This document shows positions 11,026-19,194 of a stretch of DNA of 64,000 bases, piece after piece. The stretch spans positions 386,735 through 450,734 of the forward strand of contig NZ_MAUJ01000003.1 in assembly GCF_001696455.1 (NCBI RefSeq). Reading direction: 5' to 3'. Each line of letters begins with the position of its first letter. Position 1 is the first letter of the stretch. The translations under genes were made by a program, and so were the position numbers. This DNA comes from Pseudoalteromonas luteoviolacea. GTDB taxonomy: Bacteria > Pseudomonadota > Gammaproteobacteria > Enterobacterales > Alteromonadaceae. The notes under the pieces were generated by a model. It ran no database searches. It had not been told where the DNA came from and was given only the letters and a program-made list of their open reading frames with translations.

Positions 11026-13104
11026 TTAATGTGTTGTATCTGCTGAGCTTTCAAGCTCTTCCGATTGAATTGGTTTAGCCCAGTAATCTCTGGCCCATTT
11101 TAATTGAATGCGTTTGTCGTCGCAGTCCCAATGGTAAAGGTCTTCCATCAAGGTACGGTAATCAATCGCGATGTCTTTGCTTTTGAGAATTTGTACCATT
11201 TGGCGCAGTATTTGTTTTAACTGATCGCCATTGGACTCTAGGAGGCATTCAAAGCGAAAACTCATACCTGGGCGTTGGCTTTCATCCGCATGACGCCACA
11301 ATGTGCCTAGGCTTTTGTGACTCGATTCTTCATAGATTTTATAATGGCTGGCAAATAACCCCGCTACATAAGCTTGCATCTCTGCACGCTCACCCTGTTC
11401 AGACAGTAAGGAGCCTAAGTACGGGACACTGGCAAGCTGTGCGCTTCTTTGAAGGTCAAGAGATTTACGCAGTGCTGCCAAAATATCTCTCCTCGGAGTA
11501 TCTGGGTTTCCCCATCGATATAATTCTTTTACGATTTCTTGTGTATCTTGGCTCCAATAGACATGTCGCTGCCAAGATCTGCCATATAATGTTTCTTCCA
11601 ATTGCTGTTTAGCGAGACTCAGACCTTTTTGTGCTTTAACGCCACCATAACACCAACTTTGTGTTGCGCCTTCAAATGCTGCCATCGCGATATTTTGACA
11701 TGCCTTTCTCCAATGAGATTTCGCGTCTACGCTATTGCTGTTGAGCGCCCAAATAAACTGTTCGAATGATTCATTTAACTTGGGCCAATAAAAGCGGCTG
11801 GGGTTGATTGATTCCACCTTAGTCGTCACATCCTGTACTCTCGCGCCTTCAGGGAGTAAATGTGAAGCAAAAGTACGTACTGCACTGAGCAACTGAGCAT
11901 GAATTGCTTCAGCAGTTTCTAACCCTTTAAGTAAATGAGTACTAAATTGATTGTGTGACGCGCGATCTTTTTCAATCAAGTTAAGTGATAACGGTAGCCG
12001 CTCCTCAAACCAACACAGCGGGTTCGCTTTATTATTATCTAAACCAACCAATAAACAGTTCAGTTTAAGTGCATCTATTAACTCGTTATCTTCCGCAGCC
12101 AATAATTGAATGCCTGCAGATCTTAAATCTTCAGGGTCTATGCCTGTTTTCTTAGAACGTGCATATTGCAGTAAGTTTGCAGTGTCTCGCCAACACGCTC
12201 GCTCAAAGCTTAATCTTATTGGTAGTTTTTTATCGTCTTTATTCAAGCGATAAGCAAAGTAGGGCTCTTGTTCCATTTCTTTTGGATTGGGCAACCCCTG
12301 AGCAAAAAACATCCTAGCTACCCGCCCATCACTGTCTGGGATTAGACGCACATGACGAGCTCGCCAAGTTAGATAGTCGGTCAGCCCCTTCATTGGGCGA
12401 GTTTGGGGCTTTTCAGGCTCAGTTTGCTCCCAAATAGGCAAGTCGATTGTATGTTCTAGCCACTGTTCATTTTTCGGCATCTGTAAATTGAGCATCAAGG
12501 TTTGGAAAAGGTTTTCGCCCTCAACCAATACAACTGCCCCGCCAACCAATGGCGCATTGGTTAGATTAGGGTGTTTACCAAATTGTACAGAGCTGCCACT
12601 CACACCACCTCCTAGGCTAAAGTACTGACAAACAAGTAGCTGAAGCGCAGCCTCTTTAGGTGACAGTGAAAAATTATGAGTATCTGAAATGTGATTAAAC
12701 AAAGTTTTATTGTTGCCGCTGGCCAAATCTGGAGAGAGCTTTTTAACTGACGTTGTCACCCCTTTGTCTTTCGTGAAATTCGCAGTTTGAAAAAATGGAT
12801 AACGCTCTGAAAACAAATCAAAGCGCGCATCACAACGCGGCGATGACAGGTAATTGGTGGCTTGACTGCCAAACTCAGCGGATTCGAAAATCTCATCCCA
12901 CTCGTCCATATCGAGATAGCCATAACTGCGATATAAAATAGCGAGCAACAAACGCTGTACTGAGGCCACAACTAGTGGCTTGTCGTGAACTATCCGCTGC
13001 AACCTTGGTGCAGCTTCCAGTATAGAGATAATTGAATAATCACAAGTGTGACCATCTTTATCCAAAGCTGGAATCCAGCTTTCTTTTAGTAAATCGTATT
13101 TCAT
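11026..13104 (-). CDS. cas8e-cas11: Natural fusion of Cas8e (large subunit) and Cas11/Cse2 (small subunit)
   Basis: A 692-residue protein; E. coli Cas8e is about 500 residues and Cse2 about 160. Residues 1 to about 515 look like Cas8e (LLKESWIPALDKDG at the start, PFFQT, SLGGGVSGSS, RFYWPKL). The last ~170 residues resemble Cse2: SLGTLWRHA, then SFRFECLLESNGDQLKQILR, then TLMEDLYHWDCDDKR, parallel to the SLGRALA / RRIFQLIRAD / LMARMLTWW blocks of E. coli CasB. No separate cas11 gene lies between cas8e and cas7e, and the gap there is only 13 bp, so the fusion supplies both functions of PAM recognition and the Cascade belly. The ATG at 13104 is preferred to a TTG 9 bp upstream. A frameshift artefact is unlikely, as the frame is clean throughout. 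Confidence 0.9.
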   Translation of the reverse strand: MKYDLLKESWIPALDKDGHTCDYSIISILEAAPRLQRIVHDKPLVVASVQRLLLAILYRSYGYLDMDEWDEIFESAEFGSQATNYLSSPRCDARFDLFSERYPFFQTANFTKDKGVTTSVKKLSPDLASGNNKTLFNHISDTHNFSLSPKEAALQLLVCQYFSLGGGVSGSSVQFGKHPNLTNAPLVGGAVVLVEGENLFQTLMLNLQMPKNEQWLEHTIDLPIWEQTEPEKPQTRPMKGLTDYLTWRARHVRLIPDSDGRVARMFFAQGLPNPKEMEQEPYFAYRLNKDDKKLPIRLSFERACWRDTANLLQYARSKKTGIDPEDLRSAGIQLLAAEDNELIDALKLNCLLVGLDNNKANPLCWFEERLPLSLNLIEKDRASHNQFSTHLLKGLETAEAIHAQLLSAVRTFASHLLPEGARVQDVTTKVESINPSRFYWPKLNESFEQFIWALNSNSVDAKSHWRKACQNIAMAAFEGATQSWCYGGVKAQKGLSLAKQQLEETLYGRSWQRHVYWSQDTQEIVKELYRWGNPDTPRRDILAALRKSLDLQRSAQLASVPYLGSLLSEQGERAEMQAYVAGLFASHYKIYEESSHKSLGTLWRHADESQRPGMSFRFECLLESNGDQLKQILRQMVQILKSKDIAIDYRTLMEDLYHWDCDDKRIQLKWARDYWAKPIQSEELESSADTTH

Positions 13105-13128
13105 AGACCTCAATTCTCCATAAACAGT

Positions 13129-13266
13129 CTAAATAAATAGCGCGAGAATATCCTTGACTACCCAAGTAAATGCTGTAAAAACAGCAAAAAACACAAGGAA
13201 ATAAGTTCGCTTGTCCATACTTTTTAATGCTTCAATTACGCTAACGACTAAGTCTTTCCACTCCAT
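13129..13266 (-). CDS. Small single-helix membrane peptide in the cas operon leader region
   Basis: A 45-codon frame on the minus strand, 24 bp upstream of cas8e-cas11. The peptide begins MEWKDLVVSVIEALKSMDK and continues with one hydrophobic helix (about residues 22-45: YFLVFFAVFTAFTWVV, then KDILALFI). It looks like an amphipathic N-terminal segment followed by one membrane span. TTAGG lies about 9 nt before the ATG and the stop is TAG. I do not recognise the family. The position within the cas8e transcription unit suggests an accessory cas-linked peptide or a small toxin, but that is inference; a chance frame cannot be excluded at this length. Confidence 0.6.
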   Translation of the reverse strand: MEWKDLVVSVIEALKSMDKRTYFLVFFAVFTAFTWVVKDILALFI

Positions 13267-13298
13267 GATCAATTGCCTAATTCTTACGGTTACAGCTC

Positions 13299-13327
13299 AC
13301 ATTAAGTGAAGTACAATTTATAGTCAA
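13299..13327 (-). promoter_or_regulatory. Possible promoter of the smORF-cas8e-cas operon
   Basis: On the minus strand TTGACT (13327-13322) and TAATGT (13304-13299) are 17 bp apart, giving a start site near 13292 and a short leader before the 45-codon gene. The -10 match is weak. A promoter somewhere in this gap is expected because cas3 ends more than 400 bp upstream of cas8e. Confidence 0.35.
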
Positions 13328-13340
13328 TTAAATTTTCAAG

Positions 13341-13355
13341 TAGGTAATGCAAGAT
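13341..13355. repeat. 15-bp direct repeat, copy A (cas3-cas8e gap)
   Basis: TAGGTAATGCAAGAT, matching copy B at 13452-13466 in 14 of 15 positions. In both copies the decamer GTAGCATTAA follows (28 bp downstream here, 49 bp in copy B). The pair therefore looks like a partial duplication of a regulatory segment rather than chance. A binding site for the nearby WYL protein is one possibility. Confidence 0.6.
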
Positions 13356-13451
13356 TTTTACAAAAACAGTAGCATTAATTTTATTGAACTTGCATTTTCT
13401 CTATCCACATGTGATTCTTCACAGGTTCCCTGGTTTGGCAGGGATGAACCG

Positions 13452-13466
13452 TAGGTTATGCAAGAT
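13452..13466. repeat. 15-bp direct repeat, copy B, next to the solitary CRISPR-like repeat
   Basis: TAGGTTATGCAAGAT, differing from copy A by one base. It overlaps a possible plus-strand -10 (TATGCA, 13457-13462), 16 bp after TTGGCA (13435-13440). Such a promoter would start RNA a few bases before the repeat-like element at 13473. Confidence 0.55.
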
Positions 13467-13472
13467 ATAACC

Positions 13473-13501
13473 ATGTTCCCCGTATTCACGGGGCTAGCCG
13501 G
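13473..13501 (+). repeat. Solitary CRISPR-repeat-like element between cas3 and cas8e
   Basis: 29 nt that match the array repeat in 23 of 29 positions when read on the plus strand, the opposite orientation to both arrays. The stem CCCCGT...ACGGGG is intact; the differences are at repeat positions 1, 13, 14, 25, 26 and 28, so the handle reads CTAGCCGG. It is not part of an array: no second copy lies 61 bp on either side. In crRNA logic the following 32 nt (13502-13533) would be the guide. Its first nine bases, TAGCATTAA, recur on the same strand at 13370-13378 with G before them in both places. This resembles the pseudo-repeats of CreA/CreR-type Cas-regulating RNAs, by inference only. Confidence 0.8.
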
Positions 13502-13520
13502 TAGCATTAACACTACCGGC
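13497..13520. terminator. Perfect 8-bp hairpin just after the cas3 stop
   Basis: GCCGGTAG / CTACCGGC with an 8-nt loop, ending 5 bp from the cas3 stop codon. It could end the cas3 transcript (minus), but there is no U-tract in either direction. It overlaps the handle and guide start of the repeat-like element, so if a crRNA-like RNA is made here this stem would compete with seed exposure. Confidence 0.45.
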
Positions 13521-13524
13521 AAAA

Positions 13525-16428
13525 TTACTCCATCCAATGTTGCCTCCCTTTACTCACAATAAGACCCAGCTTCGGGTCTAATTTAAGCTCACCTAACCCT
13601 TCTACTTGGTAGACAAGGCTCTTATTCAAGATCACGGGGATACAATTAAATAAACTGGGGGCGCGCTGCCATACGCTTTTAGCTACAAATGAATAGGGCC
13701 ATTGCGCTTCTAGCTCTTTAAAATGGGCGACCCATTTACTATGGGATATAGAGATCATGGATTGTTTTAAGCGAGCAATATCTCTTTTTTGCAAACATTG
13801 CTTACCTTGCCAGTCAATCTCATATTCTAGTTCTTGTTTGAATTCTGATAATGGAAACTCTGGTCCCTGCACACCTTGCTTATAAGTCAAAAACTCGGTT
13901 ACTGGAATCACCTTGCCTTCTTCAACAACGAGAAAAACCAATTGCACACTGATGCTGGTTAAACGCGTACTAAGCACAACTTCATCATGGTCAATTTCAC
14001 TATTGTTATACTTTAATAAGTCCCTAACGCTTTTTTTATCCGCATCAAACATCATATTCTTAGCAAGCGTAAACTGCGTACGTTTATCTAACCTGTACTC
14101 AAACGCTTTATCATACTCCTGCTCAAGCCACGTTACTTGCTGCTCAACATCAGCGTAAACACGGTTGATCCAATTATCCATATCTCGATTAATATCAATC
14201 TCAAATGCATTCTCTTCGACATTGGCACTTTCCCATAACAAACGCGTCGTAACAGCCAATATGTGTGAAGGATAAATAAGTACCTCACCATGACCAAACC
14301 AGTCTCCATAGTCATTCGGGATTTTATCCATTGAAGGTAAGTAAACATTTAATCTAGGTACTTGAGTGAACTCCGACCGTACTGGGTTATTGACCTGATG
14401 ACGCCAAACCCGACCAACTCGCTGTAGCAGCAAATCAATTGGGGCTATTTGGGTGAACATTTCGCATGCATCATAATCCAAGCTTTGCTCTAACACTTGG
14501 CTTCCTATCAGAATTAAGCATTTGTCTTTCACAGGTCGATTTGGGTTAATTGAGTTGTGTTCCTCTGGGTGTTTACCAACTAAATGTTCAATCATTTTTT
14601 CTATCGATAAACGTGTAGCTAGCGGGTATTTTGCATGAAAAGTTAACAGCTCGATGCCACTGTGAGGGACTTCACTGCAATGACGTGCAATTAATTTCGT
14701 CAGCTCTTGAACTTTAGAAACAGTATTTAAAATACAGACAAATACACCTGTGCCCGCTTTCTTTGCTGTCGTTAAAACATCACCTGCCATTGTGCTCACA
14801 CATTGAGTTGGCGACGTAGCATGCAACTTTATCTCGTACTGACTAGGAGGTCGGCTCACACTTTCTTTTTTATAGGTTTCTTTATCATCATTAATTGTGT
14901 GGGAGTGTGCTAACGCCCCAGAACTATATGTTGTGACTCTTGGGTATGGCTTATTTTCAACTTCAATCTCTTTTGTCACTGTTTGCCCATATGCTTTAAC
15001 TAACCCAACTAACATAGTCCGAGGTAAAGTAGCCGACAGTATGATGACCCTGACTTTTAACTTAGCCATCCAATGCAAAGTGTTTTTCAGCAGATCTAGT
15101 TGAAAGCTCTGTAAAGAATGGACCTCGTCCAGTATTAAAACTTTGTTTGCAAGGCCAAATAGCCTGACAAAATTATGCTTATACAACATTGCTGCCATCA
15201 GTAGCTGATCAATAGTGCCGACACAAACACCCGCCAACAAGCCATGCTTTTTTGACGTAAACCATTGGTTTGCTCTAATAGAAAGTGCGCTACTTTTCTC
15301 ATTTGAAGAGTCGATACTGCTCAACCTTAATGCTTCATAGTTTGGCTCAAAATCAGCATTACTGTGCTTTAGATGCGTTTCAACATTTTGATATCCCAAC
15401 GCCTCATTTTGAAGGAATTTTAGCATGCGCTTATATAGCTGATTCGCCGTTGCCTGTGATGGCATAGCGACATAAAGGCCAGAATGCCCAGCTTGGCGTA
15501 TAAAATGATCTGCAAGTATCTGCGCGGCTTCTGTTTTGCCACTGCCCATACCACTTTCGATGATAGTTATCCAAGGCAGCGCTTTACTCTCAATAATGTT
15601 AAGTACCTTTTGCTGTAAAGCGTTTGGTTTAAAAGCAAACACACCTGTAAACCTAAAGGGATTATGTGCAGCGAGGATACGTTTAATGTTTAATTCATCA
15701 GCAAGCGCATTTGCTTTACGCTGCCTTTGTTCACTGACATATTCCCGCGCCTCACAATAGCAAAAATGAGACTTATCTGAGCCAATCCAATCAGCAACGG
15801 AACATAAACCCGCGGTATACGAAAACCAAGCAGGCGTCAAAGCTTTAGTGTGCAAACCATTTATTAAATGAAGATCTACGGAAAAATGACTTACAAGCCA
15901 TTCAATGGCAGTCACCTGCACTTGTTCCCAATTATTATTACCACATGGGCCACTTTGAGTTTTATTTGCTACAAATACACCATGATGACTGGCCACAGCA
16001 GAAATCATCACTCTGGCGGTGTTTTTATTGACAGCATACTTGTCACATAGATAGTCGTGTAGAATTACAAAACCAGCAGTTCCATGTTTTGTTTCTGCGC
16101 CTTCACAGTTGCTAAAATGATTTATATTAAACAACTTATCGATTCGCTCAACAGGTAGCTTATATTGAAAACCCGGCGTGATTTTACCGATATCATGCAA
16201 TGCGATAAGCAATACGACGATTGAAGTGGCAGCTTCTTCATCGACGCCTTCAATAGATAAAAAAGGGCCAATTAAGATTGAACGCTCTTGCTCTGCAAGC
16301 TGATTGATAATTGCTCTCGCAACAAAAGCGACATCCAGCATATGACATACCGCAGGCAACGTATTATGTTCATCTGCTTTACCCCAAAACTGAAAAATAT
16401 CATTGTTAAAATCACTCACACTGCACAT
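13525..16428 (-). CDS. cas3: CRISPR-associated helicase-nuclease Cas3 (I-E)
   Basis: A 967-residue Cas3, the nuclease-helicase recruited by Cascade to degrade invading DNA. The N-terminal HD nuclease shows H29, H78-D79 (ALHDIGKITPGF), H115, H148-H149 and D213. The SF2 helicase has Walker A GMGSGKT at 293-299 and DEVH at 435-438, with SATLPR as motif III and QRVGRVWRH as motif VI. All key residues appear present. The ATG at 16428 sits immediately after AAGGA; a GTG three codons later has better spacing and may be the real start. It lies 93 bp downstream of the WYL gene and more than 250 bp upstream of the smORF-cas8e operon. Confidence 0.97.
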   Translation of the reverse strand: MCSVSDFNNDIFQFWGKADEHNTLPAVCHMLDVAFVARAIINQLAEQERSILIGPFLSIEGVDEEAATSIVVLLIALHDIGKITPGFQYKLPVERIDKLFNINHFSNCEGAETKHGTAGFVILHDYLCDKYAVNKNTARVMISAVASHHGVFVANKTQSGPCGNNNWEQVQVTAIEWLVSHFSVDLHLINGLHTKALTPAWFSYTAGLCSVADWIGSDKSHFCYCEAREYVSEQRQRKANALADELNIKRILAAHNPFRFTGVFAFKPNALQQKVLNIIESKALPWITIIESGMGSGKTEAAQILADHFIRQAGHSGLYVAMPSQATANQLYKRMLKFLQNEALGYQNVETHLKHSNADFEPNYEALRLSSIDSSNEKSSALSIRANQWFTSKKHGLLAGVCVGTIDQLLMAAMLYKHNFVRLFGLANKVLILDEVHSLQSFQLDLLKNTLHWMAKLKVRVIILSATLPRTMLVGLVKAYGQTVTKEIEVENKPYPRVTTYSSGALAHSHTINDDKETYKKESVSRPPSQYEIKLHATSPTQCVSTMAGDVLTTAKKAGTGVFVCILNTVSKVQELTKLIARHCSEVPHSGIELLTFHAKYPLATRLSIEKMIEHLVGKHPEEHNSINPNRPVKDKCLILIGSQVLEQSLDYDACEMFTQIAPIDLLLQRVGRVWRHQVNNPVRSEFTQVPRLNVYLPSMDKIPNDYGDWFGHGEVLIYPSHILAVTTRLLWESANVEENAFEIDINRDMDNWINRVYADVEQQVTWLEQEYDKAFEYRLDKRTQFTLAKNMMFDADKKSVRDLLKYNNSEIDHDEVVLSTRLTSISVQLVFLVVEEGKVIPVTEFLTYKQGVQGPEFPLSEFKQELEYEIDWQGKQCLQKRDIARLKQSMISISHSKWVAHFKELEAQWPYSFVAKSVWQRAPSLFNCIPVILNKSLVYQVEGLGELKLDPKLGLIVSKGRQHWME

Positions 16429-16521
16429 TCCTTGACTTCGACGTGATTAGATTATTCCTGAAGTATTTGCTCTGCAATTCTGCTCATTTAACCAGTAAAA
16501 AACTTACTAGGTTGTTGATTA

Positions 16522-17355
16522 CTAGCTATTCCAAAGCAGTTTATTGTTCCTTAATTCGCGAAAACATTCAGGGTCCATTACAATTTGCTGGGCTTCTGGG
16601 CTTGGGTGCTGCACATCTAAACGTAAAATGCTGATTAAATAATTAAGCAGTGCCACGTTAGTTTTGAGCTGTTTTCTATTACCGCTCATATCGAAGTCAT
16701 GGGCAATGACTTGCTGGGCATAGTCACTTAATCGCGGATCTGGCATGATGCTTAGCGTTACTTCCTGCTGCCATGCTTCATCATCCTGTTTGTACTTTTG
16801 TGCCTTACATTTAAATTCAGGGCAGGCAGATAAGATGCGAGATAATGAAAAGTCTCTAAACCCTTTTGCCTTTTCACAGTATGCTCTTAAGTGATAACGA
16901 AGGCCCGAGTTCACCAGTGTGTGAGGGCGAATAACTCGCTCAGTTTCTCCACCATCTTTTATCGACTGATAACGAATATCAAGCACACTTTGCCGACGGC
17001 AAGCGTTTAATATAGGCCGTAAAATTGTAGGGTTTAATTTTCTATGGGGTAAAGGCAGCGTTGCGATGGTCGAAGTACTTAAATTATGTACGTACTGCTC
17101 ACCAATTAAATTGGCATACTCGGTAAAGTCTTGGGAAATATAATTCGGTGTAAAGGGGGTTGCCAATACATAAGCTTTTTCAGACTCGTTGTAATGTGCG
17201 TCAATGTGATAGCGTGCGATAAAGTCTGTTAAATAGCGTCTTGCGACGGGTCTTGATAGTTTGAACTTATCTTGAAAAGTGCCTGTTTGGATTTCTCCGT
17301 GCCAGAATAACACCGCCTCAATGTATCGAAAATATTGCTGTTCCTTAGCCTGCAT
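16522..17355 (-). CDS. WYL-domain transcriptional regulator linked to the CRISPR locus
   Basis: A 277-residue protein with an N-terminal winged-helix part (residues about 10-60: FQDKFKLSRPVARRYLTDFIARYHIDAHYN) and a central WYL domain (about 118-190) containing VIRPHTLVNSGLRYHLRAYCEKAKGFRDFSLSRIL, close to the family's RPhxLxxxxxRWYLxAYxxxxxxxRxFxLxRI pattern with Y-H-L replacing W-Y-L. A C-terminal extension (about 190-277) follows the WCX layout. WYL proteins bind nucleic-acid or nucleotide ligands and often regulate defence loci. Placed between array 2 and cas3 on the same strand, it is the obvious candidate regulator of cas transcription, probably a repressor, but no operator is proven. 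Confidence 0.88.
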   Translation of the reverse strand: MQAKEQQYFRYIEAVLFWHGEIQTGTFQDKFKLSRPVARRYLTDFIARYHIDAHYNESEKAYVLATPFTPNYISQDFTEYANLIGEQYVHNLSTSTIATLPLPHRKLNPTILRPILNACRRQSVLDIRYQSIKDGGETERVIRPHTLVNSGLRYHLRAYCEKAKGFRDFSLSRILSACPEFKCKAQKYKQDDEAWQQEVTLSIMPDPRLSDYAQQVIAHDFDMSGNRKQLKTNVALLNYLISILRLDVQHPSPEAQQIVMDPECFRELRNNKLLWNS

Positions 17356-17609
17356 AAATCACTTTTGGTAATATAAAAGTAAATAAAATGTATCAAAACA
17401 AGGCGGTGAAGTCATTGACCTGCGACAAAATTTAAGCACTGCTCATATTGTGCTTGTGTTCAATTGCTCATACATTCTGTTAAAGACTAGCCTCAAGTGT
17501 TCTCGCTTTTGATCAACATAATGGTTTTTTAGACAAGCTCAGACTGACGCGATTTATATTGTTAGTGTTATTCAAAAAGATACAAATTCTTGCAGCTCTA
17601 GTTATCTCT

Positions 17610-18920
17610 GGGTTTAGCCCCGTGCTTACGGGGAACACTTTAATATAACGCGCATCGCAGAGGCTTTTGACGGTTTAGCCCCGTGCTTACGGGGAACACA
17701 ATTTCTGCAAACACAATATAGAAAAAAGAGACGGTTTAGCCCCGTGCTTACGGGGAACACTAGGAAGGTAAACTATGAACCCGAATGAAATACGGTTTAG
17801 CCCCGTGCTTACGGGGAACACCTCTTCGCATTGCACAAAGCGTGGGGGCAATTCGGTTTAGCCCCGTGCTTACGGGGAACACCATGGTGATGTCTGTATT
17901 AGCTGCAGGGTTAGCGGTTTAGCCCCGTGCTTACGGGGAACACATTTTATCTCTCAGGAGACCAGCATCGATGTCCGGTTTAGCCCGTGCTTACGGGGAA
18001 CACGACCTGCCATTACAGCACCTCACTGATATATGCGATTTAGCCCCGTGCTTACGGGGAACACCATTTTGCCGCAGAGCAAATTGAAACAAGTCACGGT
18101 TTAGCCCCGTGCTTACGGGGAACACCACTCGGGTATCAGAACTATCATGCGCATATGCGGTTTAGCCCCGTGCTTACGGGGAACACGCCAGCAATACGAG
18201 TGCGTTCTGCTGTGGCATCGGTTTAGCCCCGTGCTTACGGGGAACACATTACCAGGTGCAGATGAAGAAGACACAGAAACGGTTTAGCCCCGTGCTTACG
18301 GGGAACACGATTTTCGCCATATTGAACACGCGCTCTTTGCCGGTTTAGCCCCGTGCTTACGGGGAACACGTATAACTCAACCACACCACAGGCGTTTGCT
18401 ACTGGTTTAGCCCCGTGCTTACGGGGAACACATAAATCAGCGTCAGCAGTCTGGTTTGAGTTACGGTTTAGCCCCGTGCTTACGGGGAACACGCTAGAGA
18501 ATCGTACATGATGTCCAAAATGGGCGGTTTAGCCCCGTGCTTACGGGGAACACTTCATAACCCCTCCTATTGGGTGCAGGATAGGCGGTTTAGCCCCGTG
18601 CTTACGGGGAACACCCCTGCCGCGTTGCGCGCCCTGCTTTTAAAGCCGGTTTAGCCCCGTGCTTACGGGGAACACATTTCTCTCGGTCTAGTCTCTTTTT
18701 CCAAGCGCGGTTTAGCCCCGTGCTTACGGGGAACACCAACAAGCATCGAAGAACAAATACAAAAAGAGCGGTTTAGCCCCGTGCTTACGGGGAACACTGC
18801 ATATAGCGAGTTTTCAAACGGAATAGAGTGCGGTTTAGCCCCGTGCTTACGGGGAACACTTCAAAGCTATGCCATTGGGCCAGCGCCCTAGCGGTTTAGC
18901 CCCGTGCTTACGGGGAACAC
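17610..18920 (-). CRISPR. CRISPR array 2 (type I-E, 22 repeats / 21 spacers)
   Basis: 22 repeats of 29 bp at 61-bp spacing. The crRNA strand is minus, with the same outer parts as array 1 but a GTAAGCAC centre instead of GTACACAC. The stem and handle are otherwise identical, so one Cas6e can process both. Variants are few: a missing C at about 17984, and single substitutions in the handle at about 17610, 18036 and 18404. No spacer is visibly shared with array 1. The leader-proximal end is at 18920; the array is read toward the WYL gene. Confidence 0.98.
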
Positions 18921-19063
18921 TCTAAATTTATATCATTGATTTATTTAGGTAAAATTAGTTATTAAAAATCTACCAAAAATTATGGGTACTAAATTTGGGT
19001 CAAGGAACACTGAAGTTTACAAAAACCCTCCCCTTTATTTCCCAAATTTTTAAAGAACAAATC
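18921..19063 (-). promoter_or_regulatory. CRISPR leader of array 2
   Basis: The first ~70 bp match the leader of array 1 in order (TCTAAATTTATA, CATTGATTTAT, AAATCTACCAAAAATTA, GGGTAC), then diverge, with a second short match further out (ATTTTTAAAGA). The conservation identifies the acquisition end of the array and shows that both leaders can be used by the same Cas1-Cas2. The remaining bases up to 19194 show no gene that I can support. Confidence 0.8.
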
Positions 19064-19194
19064 AGTTTTACTCTAAATAAGTAAAAGCTCTCCAAGCACT
19101 TACAACCTTATCTTTTTGATGAAAAAAGATACAGACTTAAATGACTCGCGCGTTTTTAATTATGCGTTTTGCTTTTCATTAAACGTATACCCCC

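Noticed and set aside
11012..11026. Missing cas11 gene between cas8e and cas7e
   Set aside because: Not a loss: Cse2-like sequence is present as the C-terminal part of the cas8e product.
13473..13501. A third CRISPR array
   Set aside because: Only one repeat-like unit exists and no second copy lies at 61-bp spacing, so it is reported as a solitary element.
18235..18492. 85-codon minus-strand frame within array 2
   Set aside because: It reads through four repeats (VPRKHGAKP / VFPVSTGLNR) and has no independent support.
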